Below, piece after piece: positions 11,796-20,788 of a stretch of 64,000 nucleotides of DNA. A program made the translations under genes and the position numbers. The number at the start of each line of letters is the position of its first letter. Position 1 is the first letter of the stretch. The notes beneath the pieces are model-generated. The model was given only the letters and a program-made list of their open reading frames with translations, ran no database searches and had not been told where the DNA came from. Source of the stretch: Tricholoma matsutake (Eukaryota; Basidiomycota; Agaricomycetes; Agaricales; Tricholomataceae); the NCBI GenBank assembly GCA_026075535.2, contig AP026540.1, forward strand, positions 3,162,001 to 3,226,000. The letters run 5' to 3'.

Positions 11796-12147
11796 AAATA
11801 CTGACCGTCCTGGTCAGTCGATCGAACTGCGAAGGTAAATCGAATTAGATTGAAATAAAATGGAGTGTCGAAGCTAAAATGAAAGCCATCGAGGCTAATC
11901 AAAGAATGTCGAGCATAGCAAAGATGAGTTTGATAAATAGAATGAAGTCGAGATGAAAAAGATGAGAAAGGAAATAGGCAAATTTGATTGATGTCGACAA
12001 TGCTAACCATGATCGCTATAATCGGGTCGAGCGACTGGTCGAATAGCAATCAAAAGATAAATCGAGGGTTCGAAAATGAGGTCGACGATGGATGTAATAA
12101 AATTTTCGGGGATGACGACAAGGGTTGCGAGCTGAGGACTATGGATA
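11796..12147. other. 3' untranslated part of element C
   Basis: Between the Tc1 insertion and the purine tract of C. Minus-strand frames are short and broken, with no pol motif visible. Confidence 0.5.
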
Positions 12148-12149
12148 TA

Positions 12150-13425
12150 CAGTGGCCAACAAAACCATTCCAATGTTTTCAAACTTTTAATAAGTGTACT
12201 TGAATAAAATGAAATAAATTGTCATAAAATCTGAGAAAATTATGGAATATACCTTAACATCCTATCTGATCGCCTGCATAGCCACAAGATTATGTGACAC
12301 TATTTAATAGGTAAGTTTCATCATATAGTCTAGTCACTCATTGGAACAGTTTTGTTGCACTGATTTTTGAGTATAGAATTTATGCAAATCACATGACTTT
12401 TATTCGCATGGGAAAGGTTGATAATGCTACCGAAGCTGCACAAACACTTCAGGATATCACCAACACCCCTTTCTCCTCCCAAACCCTTCATCGACATCTT
12501 AAATCACATGGCATTAAACCTGTAGTCAAGAAGAAACGTCCACTACTCAAACCTCATCACTGACATGCACGATTGGAGTTTGCTGAGCAGCATGTGGATT
12601 GGAAAAGGGTCATATGGTCAGATGAGACTAAAATTAATCGTTTGGGATCAGATGAAAGAAAATATGTGTGGAAAGATAGTGATGAAGGTCTGAGTGATAG
12701 GCTTGTTGAGGGAACAGTGAAGTTTGGAGGAGGGAATTTGATGTTGTGGGGGTGCATGGGATGGGATGGGGTTGGATATGCTACTAGGATTGAAGGAAAG
12801 ATGGATGCTAAACTTTATGTCAGCATTATGGATGATGAGCTTCAGCAAACACTGGAGCTTTGGGGTAAAACTACTGATGATATGGTATTTTAGCAGGACA
12901 ATGACCCCAAACATACCAGCAAAAAGGCCAAGAAGTCATTTGAAGACAATGATATTACTGTCCTCAAGTGGCCTGCACAGTGTCCTGACCTCAATCCTAT
13001 AGAACATCTGTGGCATCATCTCAAAAAGAAGCTTGGAGAGTGTGAGGAACCAGCCAACAGTGTTACAGAGCTTTGGGAGAGGGTACAGGTGGAATGGGAG
13101 AAGATACCAAAGGAGGAGTGTCAGAGATTGATTGAAAGCATGCCTAAAAAACTTGCTGCAGTAGTTAAAACAAAAGGTGGCTATACCAAGTACTAATTTA
13201 TACTCAAAAAATCAGTGCAACAAAACTGTTCCAATGAGTCACTAGAGTATATGATGAAGTTTACTTATTAAATAATGTCACATGATCTTGTGGCTATGCA
13301 GGTAATCAGATAGGATGTTAAGGTATATTCCATAATTTTTTCAGATTTTGTGACAATTTATTTCATTTTATTCAAGTACACTTGTTAAAAGTTTGAAAAC
13401 ATTGGAACAGTTTTGTTGGCCACTG
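12150..13425 (+). mobile_element. Tc1/mariner element (1276 bp) with about 229-bp inverted repeats
   Basis: Flanked by TA at 12148-12149 and 13426-13427. Termini are CAGTGGCCAAC...GTTGGCCACTG. The inverted repeats are unusually long, about 12150-12378 and 13197-13425, differing by scattered transitions. The motif GGAACAGTTTTGTTG recurs within each repeat, giving two nested copies of the terminal sequence. The element sits in the gag region of C. Its transposase has a DD34E signature but carries two stop codons. Confidence 0.93.
12393..13196 (+). pseudogene. Tc1-family transposase (DD34E), two stops, HTH region missing
   Basis: Catalyses cut-and-paste movement in intact relatives. From an ATG at 12393: the second DNA-binding half (SQTLHRHLKSHGIKP), then the catalytic core WKRVIWSDETKINRLGSDE (first Asp), KFGGGNLMLWGCM, QDNDPKHTSKKAKK (second Asp) and CPDLNPIEHLWHHLKKKL (Glu). 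Thirty-four residues separate the second Asp from the Glu, giving DD34E. TGA at about 12561 (in HH*HAR) and TAG at about 12891 (in VF*QDND) both fit C-to-T changes of CGA and CAG. The first helix-turn-helix usually encoded upstream is absent, so the protein is about 267 codons rather than about 340. It ends at TAA 13194-13196, at the right inverted repeat. Confidence 0.9.
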
Positions 13426-13427
13426 TA

Positions 13428-14864
13428 TGATGGATAGGGAACTTCGAGCACTATATTGGACTTCGAGAGCAAATGCAAACGTGAACACGAAACTGGTCGC
13501 AAAATATATGAGGGTGAATGTGATATCGAAATAGATGGTGAAATGGATGATGGCACCAACGACGAGATCGAGGACGAAAATATTGGGAGTGGCGAATGCG
13601 AAATTGAGGTCAAAGTGGGCGATGACGAGGACAAATATGACGAGAATATTGGAGATGAGATTGAGCTAGATTGCAGAGGCGAAAATGGTGTCAGAGGGCA
13701 AGTTGCAGTCGAAAATGGTAATTCGAATATTTTGCGTTCTTTGGACAATGTTGAAACTGTCGAAGCTGATACAATTGGTGCGATAGGCAAAGGCGAATTT
13801 ATTGAAGATGAAACTGGTGCGGACATGTGTGATGAAACTGGAACTATGCGATGAAGACTGCGAGGCGCGACATGACAATTTTGAAGTGTGAAAATTTCTT
13901 GTTCAAGTGCAAGCTCTTTTTCGAGAGCTAGTTCGCGTTCCAGTGCTGCGATGCGAGCTTCTACGTTATCCGAAATGTTTGAGCTGTGATGCGTACCATC
14001 AGACGTTTCGCTCGATGCGGTCGAAGGTGTGATATCAGTGACGAACAAGGTTGGGACAGAAATTTCGGATGCTATTCTGGTCGGATGCGAAGCTGCGACA
14101 ACCAATGCGACGTTCGATGCAAAATGTTCGAAAATGTGCAAAATATCTTCGGAGTTGATCGGAGCACTAGGCAATGATGAATTCGAGGTCGAGATCGATT
14201 GCTGGGGAATGGAATACAAGTTCGAGGATGCTATAACAAATTTCGCGGCATTGTGGATGTTGTTCAGAGTGTATGGGTCATCGGGATAATGATCTGGGAA
14301 CTTAACTTCGAGACGATGTGCAATTCGAGTCCGTAAATCCATTTGAAACCCTCGAACAAAAGCTCGACTTTGTTCAGCTTCCGAAATTCTCTCTTTCGAG
14401 CGAAGAAAATTTGTAATGTTGTAGATTGACCTATAATAAACTCCTAGATCATTCGAGTCAAAAATACCAATGCGAATCTGTTCGCGAACGAGAGTATCCA
14501 TGTCCGAAATGCTGTATTTGCGTTCATCTTCTGATCTGGGATAGAACTTGTGTACTGCGATGCGAAATGCGTTAAACGAGGTGCCAGGCTGGTACTCTGG
14601 AAGTGATTCCCAGAGTTTGCAAGAATTGATGTCAACATATCTGCAAGCGCGCTTCTTCTTTAGGTCCTGATCTGTAATACCGCAAGTTGGAAAGAGAAAT
14701 TTGAGCTCTTCGAAGTATTTTCGGAGTTCTCTGGGCTGTTTTGGATCAAACTTCGGAGATGTAGAATGGCCACGAGCTGGCATAAAGGATGTCGACATGT
14801 TCGAAGTAAATTTCGAGGGCTGCGAAGTCAAAATTTGTGCGATATCGGGTTTTGTATGTTTCAA
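13428..14864 (-). CDS. gag-like protein of element C, C-terminus replaced by Tc1 sequence
   Basis: An open frame of 498 codons from ATG 14864. The last ~20 codons run into the Tc1 inverted repeat and stop at 13368, so the native C-terminus is lost. The N-terminal half looks like a retrotransposon capsid: PRELRKYFEELKFLFP, KKKRACRYVDINSCKLWESL, FNAFRIAVHKFYP, LREQIRIGIFDSNDLG-like text and AFVRGFQMDLRTRIAHRL. Residues about 310-330 form a short heptad-like helix (ARIAALERELALEKELALEQ). The C-terminal third is Ser/Pro-rich. No CCHC zinc knuckle is seen. That frame is open over 1.5 kb while neighbouring elements are full of stops, suggesting recent activity or retained function. Confidence 0.75.
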
Positions 14865-15083
14865 GGTTGAAGATGGTAGCGAAATAGTAAATGCAAAGGG
14901 AGAAAGGGTGCGAAATGATATTATCGATGGTCGAGATACTGTATCGAGATCTCCTGGTTGTTCAGGAGGGTCGGAGGCGCTACGAGTTCAATGTGAAACC
15001 AAAATCGTCGAGCTTCCTTCAGCCAAAGGCTGGAAAAATTGGTGGTGGAAAGGTGGGGAGGTCTGACAATGAACTGGTCTAGA
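14865..15083. other. 5' untranslated leader of element C
   Basis: Between the primer-binding site and the gag start on the minus strand. No gene is seen. Confidence 0.5.
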
Positions 15084-15086
15084 AAG

Positions 15087-15103
15087 CCCTCGCGGTGGGC
15101 TCC
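15087..15103 (-). other. candidate tRNA primer-binding site of element C
   Basis: On the minus strand TGGAGCCCACCGCGAGG begins three nt inside the 5' LTR. Its complement ends in CCA and looks like a tRNA acceptor and T-arm. The tRNA was not identified. Confidence 0.55.
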
Positions 15104-15106
15104 AAA

Positions 15107-16576
15107 ATAATGGTGCTCAACCTGGAAACCCAAACAAAACCCACAAAAGGCTTCGGATGGTATAACACAAGTCAGAGAAAGGATGCGAGGCCCTCTAGAT
15201 GTCACCTGTCAGACCGACCGTCAAATAGTCATAAAACAACTGCTTGTTGAAGCAGTTCGAGGCTAAAAGAATGTGTTTCGAGAGTTTCGAGATGTTGCGA
15301 TGATTTTCGAGACTTTGCAATGATTTTTGAGATGTTGCGATGCTTTTTGAGATGTTGCGATATTTTTCAAAGAGGTTTTGAGGAATTTCGAGTGTGCAGA
15401 TATGTTTGGACGCAAGATCGGGGGACTAGACAAGTAGTAGAAGTGACAAAAAGGCTAATCGAGGGAAGCGAGAGCAAAAATAGCATAATGCGAGGAATTT
15501 CGAGGAAGTTTAGCATAAAACACCAAACTTCAGACTGAATAAGACTAAACTGTACTCTCAAATCACTGTGATCTGGGAGGAAGATGACGACTTTCTTGTT
15601 TTTCTTTGTATCTAGTACATCTTTTTATATAAAATAAAGAAAGTACCTAAAAAGGCTAGAGAACATGAGGCAAACATGTGGAAAACTTGAGGCAAACATG
15701 TGGAAAACTTGAGGCAAACATGTGGAAAACTTGAGGCAAAAGACAATATAAGTATATCAGAACAATAAAGCGAGCCTAGAAAGGGTGAATATAACACATG
15801 ATGAAGAAATAATAAGAAAGAATAGCTAAAACCGGACTGTCCTTGTTATAAATTGAATAGAAGATCGGAAACTGCTTCGAGTGGATTGTATGCATGCACA
15901 TGTGGTCGAAATGTGTTCGATATACTTGATATAGTATCCCATGTGTCCAGCATGCGTCCGAAGATCATTCAAATAGGAAATACTGTGTCCAACGATGTTT
16001 TTCGAGGTTCAGTGTTTTTCAAAGATTTTCAAAGATTCTTCTGACTTTGTTTGTGGCCCGATATTGGTGCGATATTGTTCGACAATGGTAGGGGATACGT
16101 CTGGCATGTGTGTGATGACCATTGGAATAGCGATATAGTGTCTGATGTCAATTTTCAATGTTCGACGATGTTCGATCGCATTCAATATGATGCTCGCAAT
16201 GTTCGATCGCGTTTGATACGATGCTCGATGATGTTTGATCATGTTCAATACAATGCTCGCGATGCTCGATGATGTTTGATCATGTTCAATACAATGCTCG
16301 CGATGCTCGATGATGTTTGATCATGTTCAATACAATGCTCGCGATGCTCGACGATGCTCGATGATGCTTGACGATGCTCGATGATGTTCGATTGTGTTCA
16401 ATACAATGCTCGCGATGCTCGACGATGCTCGACCGTGTTCAATACGATGCTCGATGCTCGGTAGACTTGGTCGGGAGTGGTCGCGCTGCTTCTGGGACCT
16501 CGTGCGAGTTATCTGATGTGATTAGAATGTGGTTGAAATGGTGAATCGGTCCTTGAGCCGAGGAGACAACCTATCA
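15107..16576 (-). repeat. 5' LTR of element C (1470 bp) with expanded tandem repeats
   Basis: Counterpart of 10509-11780. It contains about three copies of a 22-bp unit (GAGGCAAACATGTGGAAAAC..., 15666-15736) and about three of a 41-bp unit (GATGCTCGATGATGTTTGAT..., about 16220-16342). The other LTR has single copies. The inner terminus reads TA where the outer LTR has TG, a G-to-A change. Confidence 0.88.
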
Positions 16577-16580
16577 ACAT
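16577..16580. repeat. target-site duplication of element C (right)
   Basis: ACAT, as at 10505-10508. Confidence 0.8.
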
Positions 16581-17321
16581 CTCCAAACTCATGGAGATGA
16601 GGGAGCAAGGAATTAGTAAAGGATTTAGCAGCATTGTTTTTGTGGAAGGCCTCGGCGAGGTGTTGGGATATGTTTGATGTAGCACACACCTCATGCAATG
16701 GATGAATCACAGTGTAGAAGATCTGATCACCTTACTCTACTTCCTCTGGCTCCTCATCATCATCATCCGAGTCCACCATCAGATCAGGAACCCCTTCCAA
16801 CTCCACTTCAGGTATAGGCAGGGGTCTGGCACAACACTTCTGAGTATGTCGTATCCTGGCCTTCTGTCCACAATGTTCTTGCCTGGCTTCTGTGAAACAA
16901 GTACAACAGTGGGATGGACCTCATGGTAACCTCCCCAGTACGCCAGTCAACCTCTGGGTTATGGTCTCGAAGCCATGGATAGCCCAAAATCACCTTTTGC
17001 TTTCCTAATTGAGTGACAGCAAAAATGGCACGCTCACTATGATCTTTGTAATGGAGGACCAGGTCTACAACCTCTCGGATGGCACCAGCTTCATTTGGGG
17101 ACCCATCCACATTATACACAGGTATCAGACACGAGAGTGAGTGAGTATTTAGGTGATGTTGTTGTGCAAGATGGGCATCAATGAAGAGACCGGTCGCACC
17201 AGAGTCCAGGAGTGCAGAGACACTGAGTATCTGTCCAGTGTCGGTCATCTGCAGTTTGATTGGAAGGGTTCGATTGAAGGTGTAGGGTGCATGAGTGGTA
17301 GTTGGAGCACAGAATGCAGGG
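16581..17321 (-). pseudogene. protease region of element A
   Basis: The aspartic protease that matures the polyprotein. The active-site triad is visible as LLDSGATGLFID with downstream strands (FAVTQLGKQKVILGYPWLRDHNPEVDW, read in two halves around 17000). After about 16808 the frame changes and runs through a pol linker (16581-16710) to the C insertion. The 5' edge is the B insertion. A short stretch next to B (17269-17320) repeats A's own gag segment at about 25580-25638, so A carried an internal duplication of about 50 bp before B arrived. Confidence 0.8.
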
Positions 17322-17326
17322 AACAG
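17322..17326. repeat. decayed target-site duplication of element B (left)
   Basis: AACAG here and AATGG at 25050-25054. Both derive from AACGG by opposite-strand deamination of one CpG. Confidence 0.65.
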
Positions 17327-18032
17327 TGTTAAGAACTGATCCTAGAGGGTTCGTCGGAATCTGATCGGACACTGCGGGTGTTGTTTACAGAAGGGTGTCA
17401 GGTCGTTGCGGATTCTGCGGGAGGGGAAACAGAAAGGACTTGGCTTCAGCTTGTAAGAAGCTGCGCCCTTCACCTCGTCTGGTGTCCTAATTTCAAGTTG
17501 GAGGTTTGGAGGTAGGAACAGGAAAGTGCAGGTAAACATGGGAAGGAGTACGGAGGGACTTAGGTTAAGTTCAGATGAGGTTAGAACTTCAGAGGGAGAC
17601 TGGAGGTTGAGTCGAATGGAGTTCAGACTCTTAGAGAACTGAGGTTGGAGTAGAAGGAGGTTTGGATTGGCAGATTAAAGTCGAGTCTATGTCAATATAC
17701 AAACTGAGGAATACAAGGTGAAACTAACTAAGCTTAAATACTGTAGTCCAGAATAATGCGGAACAGGAACGAAGACTGCGGCAGTGTCTCAACTGTGTAG
17801 ATAAATTATCTAGTGGGAGCCACACAGGAATCCGCAGTTGAATTTGCAATAGAGATGGCAGCCTTGGGAAGGCAGCCATGGATGCTGTACAAGGCGGCCT
17901 GGTGCACAGCAGTGTGGGCAGTGCAAGGCGGCTGGGAACAAAATCGGGAGGCATAGACAAAAGTCAGGTTTGACGTGCAGGAAAGGATCGGACGGATGCA
18001 GGTTCTGATCAGGTGAGGAATGGTTCTTGACA
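17327..18032 (-). repeat. 3' LTR of element B (706 bp)
   Basis: Same length as 24344-25049 with no indels. By eye about 36 differences, all transitions at CpG/TpG/CpA positions. Confidence 0.95.
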
Positions 18033-18047
18033 GTATTTCCCCCTTAG
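18033..18047 (-). other. polypurine tract of element B
   Basis: On the minus strand CTAAGGGGGAAATAC directly precedes the 3' LTR. The same tract occurs beside the LTR of D at 63663-63677. Confidence 0.75.
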
Positions 18048-18167
18048 TGCTGAGCCTACAAGGCACGTGAGGGTTTGAGTCCAAATGAGGAAGTTGGTTG
18101 GATTTCCGAATGCGGCAATTGGTTGAAAATTTTTCATGTCGTTTCCTACTCCCATCACGTATCAGAA

Positions 18168-19171
18168 ATGTCCACCCCAGCAGTCTCCGTGCAGATCAAA
18201 ATGGCCACGATGAAGGCCCAACATGAACAGAGGGAGTGGGCACTGAGGGAGCAGATGGAAAGGGAGATGAAGGAGCTAGAGGAAGTGGCGAGGGAGGAGG
18301 AACACTGGGCACAGGAGGAGCAAAAGGTAGCAGAGGAGGCTGCAAAGGTTGAGGAGGTGCACCAGGCAGAGGTGTGGAAAAAAGAGGCAGCGGCCGCAAG
18401 ACAAGCGCAGAAGAACTGGGCAGCTGCGGACGCGGGTTTGGAAGATGAGGCCAAGGGGAGCAAGTCCCCAAAGAAAAAGAAAGTCCCCAAAGAAAAAGAA
18501 AGTCCCCAAGTCAAAGGCGCGAGTGGGGTCAGAGGAATCAGAGGGTCCAGTGCAGGTGCAGGCCGCATTGCCCTGCAAAAGATGTGTACTTGTTTCCCTT
18601 CTCAGTCTCCTTTTACTGACAAGTGGCCTAGGTGCAAATATCAAAAGATTGCTTGTTTCAAGATGGGTGCGAAGGGACGCATGTGCGACAACTGCACATG
18701 CGTCAAACATAAGTGTGAGGAGGTAGTGTGGGAGGGGCAGGAAGCCCCTGCAGCAAAAACAATGGGAACGACAGGGGCGATTGGGGAAAACCTGGAACTA
18801 ATGCAACAATGATGAAGTTAATAAGGAAGGGGTTCACTGAGGTGGCCACTGCAGTGCGGGAGTCAATGGGGGAGATTTGGGATGCTTTGGACCCAGAGTG
18901 GGTGGAGGAAGAAAGCACCGGGGAGGAGAGCAATGAGGGTGACAAAGAGGTGGAGTGGGCAGTGCAAGAGTCCCGGTGGGAAAGATGTGGGATCTGCAAG
19001 TCTGGAGATGACTGGGCGGCCTTCCAGAGATATCTGGAGAAAAGGTGGGTGGACGAGGAGGAGAGCGAGAGTGGAGATGAGGAGGGTGGAGAGAAGGACA
19101 AGGGTGGAGAAGAGGGCAAGGTTGGGGGAGAGGGTGACGAAGATGGAGAGGGAGAAGCGGAGGTAGTGTAG
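18168..19171 (+). pseudogene. antisense ORF of element B: coiled coil plus cysteine cluster plus acidic tail
   Basis: It lies between the integrase-chromodomain gene and the 3' LTR but on the opposite strand. From ATG 18168 (MSTPAVSVQIKMATMKAQ) a Glu/Ala-rich coiled coil runs about 90 residues. A Lys-rich patch (KSPKKKKVPKEKE) follows. Then comes a cysteine-rich domain (CTCFPSQSPFTDKWPRCKY, CFKMGAKGRMCDNCTCVKHKC), reminiscent of small DNA-binding cysteine clusters. That frame stops at 18812. A +1 frame (to 19171) continues with WERCGICKSGDDW and a strongly acidic tail, so one frameshift, or a missed intron, splits it. I infer a nuclear or nucleic-acid-binding role from composition only. A related ORF at the same place in D argues for conservation. 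Confidence 0.6.
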
Positions 19172-19239
19172 GGATAAAAAAAATCTTTTTTCAATAAAGT
19201 TGGTTTCTGAGTTCAGACTGAGTGAATAAGTAACGTGAA

Positions 19240-20650
19240 TAGTCTTTAAGCAGGTAATGGTCCAGGTTTCTGCGGGTAGCGGGTGTGAAAATCCGCAAGG
19301 AGTTCTTGGGCATGGTCAAGTTCTGTAACAGGTAGCCAGGAGGTCTCTTCATCGGTTCCCTGGTAACCTTCCCATCAGATGAGGTAGAGAATCTTGCAGC
19401 AATGTCAGTTGTCAACTTTGGAGTCAAGGACTTCGGCGATCTCATATTTGAGCTCATCATCAATGGTGATCGGAGGAGGTGGAGGTTGTACTTGATTTGG
19501 AATTGTGTTCGGGGAGTGTTTCTCTAGTTGAGAGACATGGAAAACAGGGTGAATGGCCCACATGTGATCCGGGAGCTGCAGGGTGACTGAGTGAGTGCCT
19601 GGGCAGGCAATGATTTCAAAGGGGCCATGGTGCTTTTTGGAAAGTTTCTTGGAAGGACGAGTGGTGCAGATATTTTCCGCAGTGACATAGGCAGAGTCAC
19701 CAATGTTGAAGTCGGGTGCGGGTGCCCGATGTTTGTCTGCAGGACCTTGATAATGCTCTTGAGCAGCCGCAAGCTGTTTCCGAAGCTCCTGATGAAGGTC
19801 ATCTAAGTTGACGACAAACTTGCGTGCTGTGAAGCTAAGTCGCATTCTGGAAAGATGGAAATGTTTGGGTGATAGCCTTTGTTGGCAAAGAAAGGGGATA
19901 GGCCTGTAGAGGCAGAAGGAGCATTCTTGTAGGCAAATTCGCCCAAGGGTAAGAGGTGAGACCAGTCGTCCTGCTGATAGTTGCAGAAGATCCAGAGGTA
20001 CTGCTCCAAGGTCTGATTAAGTCATTCTGTCTGACCATCACCTTGCGGGTGATAACCGGAAGTGAAGTGGATCTGCATGTCGAGCGCTTTTCTGAGGGAG
20101 CGGAAGAAATGGGAGACAAACTCGGATCCCCGGTTGCAAGTGATGTGCGACGGAACGCCATGCTTGGAGAAGACGTGGAGGACAAACAGGTTGGCTAGTT
20201 CTTGGGCTGTGATTTCATTGACAGTTGGGATGAAGATGCCTTGTTTGGTGAGATGGTCAACAATGACCAGGATAGCGGTGTGACCATTGGAGTTGGGTAG
20301 TTGCTCAATGAAATCCATGGAGATGGAGTTCCAAGGTCGTTCTGGAACTGGAAGTTGCTTTAGAAACCTGTAGGGCTTGTGTCGAGGTGATTTGGATTGT
20401 TTGCAAGTGGTACAGGATTTGCAGAATTCCTGCACAAAGGTGCAGAGGTTTGGCCAGACATATTCCCGGCAGACAAGCTGCTGGGTTTTATTTTGTCCAA
20501 AGTGGCCAGAGAGGATGTGATCGTGTTTGTACTGAAGGACCTTGAGGCGAAGATCCGCGACATCTGGAACATAAATCCAGTCGAAGTGGCGGAGAAGACC
20601 TGCCTCGTCTATGGTCCAGTTGGGGTCGATGTCAGAAGATGTGCAGATGA
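19240..20650 (-). pseudogene. integrase and chromodomain of element B
   Basis: H2C2 zinc domain at about 20440-20570 (HDHILSGHFGQNK ... CKSCTTCKQSK). Catalytic core: SISMDFIEQLPNSNGH (first Asp kept), HITCNRGSEFVSHFF (second Asp appears changed to Asn), HPQGDGQTE (Glu), then a stop at about 20022. C-terminal domain at 19480-19845 (FNIGDSAYVTAENI, IHPVFHVSQLEKH). Chromodomain at about 19250-19470 (ILYLIWWEGYQGTDEETSW), interrupted by a stop after SKVDN. Chromodomains in fungal gypsy elements direct integration to heterochromatin. The stops and the Asp-to-Asn change indicate an inactive enzyme. Confidence 0.88.
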
Positions 20651-20788
20651 AAAGGGGTCAAGGGGTAGGGAGGTGTGGATGTTGTGGTGAAGTTTCTCAA
20701 CATCCATGATTACTGCTTGTTGAAGGATGGGTGTGGTGAAATAGGTGGCACAAAGGGAAGAGGTGAGCTGTTCCTGTGTGAATACAGG

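Larger units (their letters stand above)
10509..16576 (-). mobile_element. LTR element C, gag-only with very long LTRs
   Basis: Inserted in A between protease and reverse transcriptase. LTRs are 10509-11780 (1272 bp) and 15107-16576 (1470 bp). On the minus strand they start TGATAGGT and end GCACCATCA (ATTA in one copy). The internal region is 3326 bp, of which 1276 bp is a later Tc1 insertion, leaving about 2.05 kb. The only substantial frame is gag-like (13428-14864). I see no protease, reverse transcriptase, RNase H or integrase, so the element is non-autonomous and must have used enzymes from another source. A purine tract abuts the left LTR and a tRNA-like primer site abuts the right LTR, giving minus orientation. 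Confidence 0.85.

Noticed and set aside
15666..16380. CRISPR-like array in the C LTR
   Set aside because: Units are contiguous tandem repeats with no spacers, inside a eukaryotic LTR.
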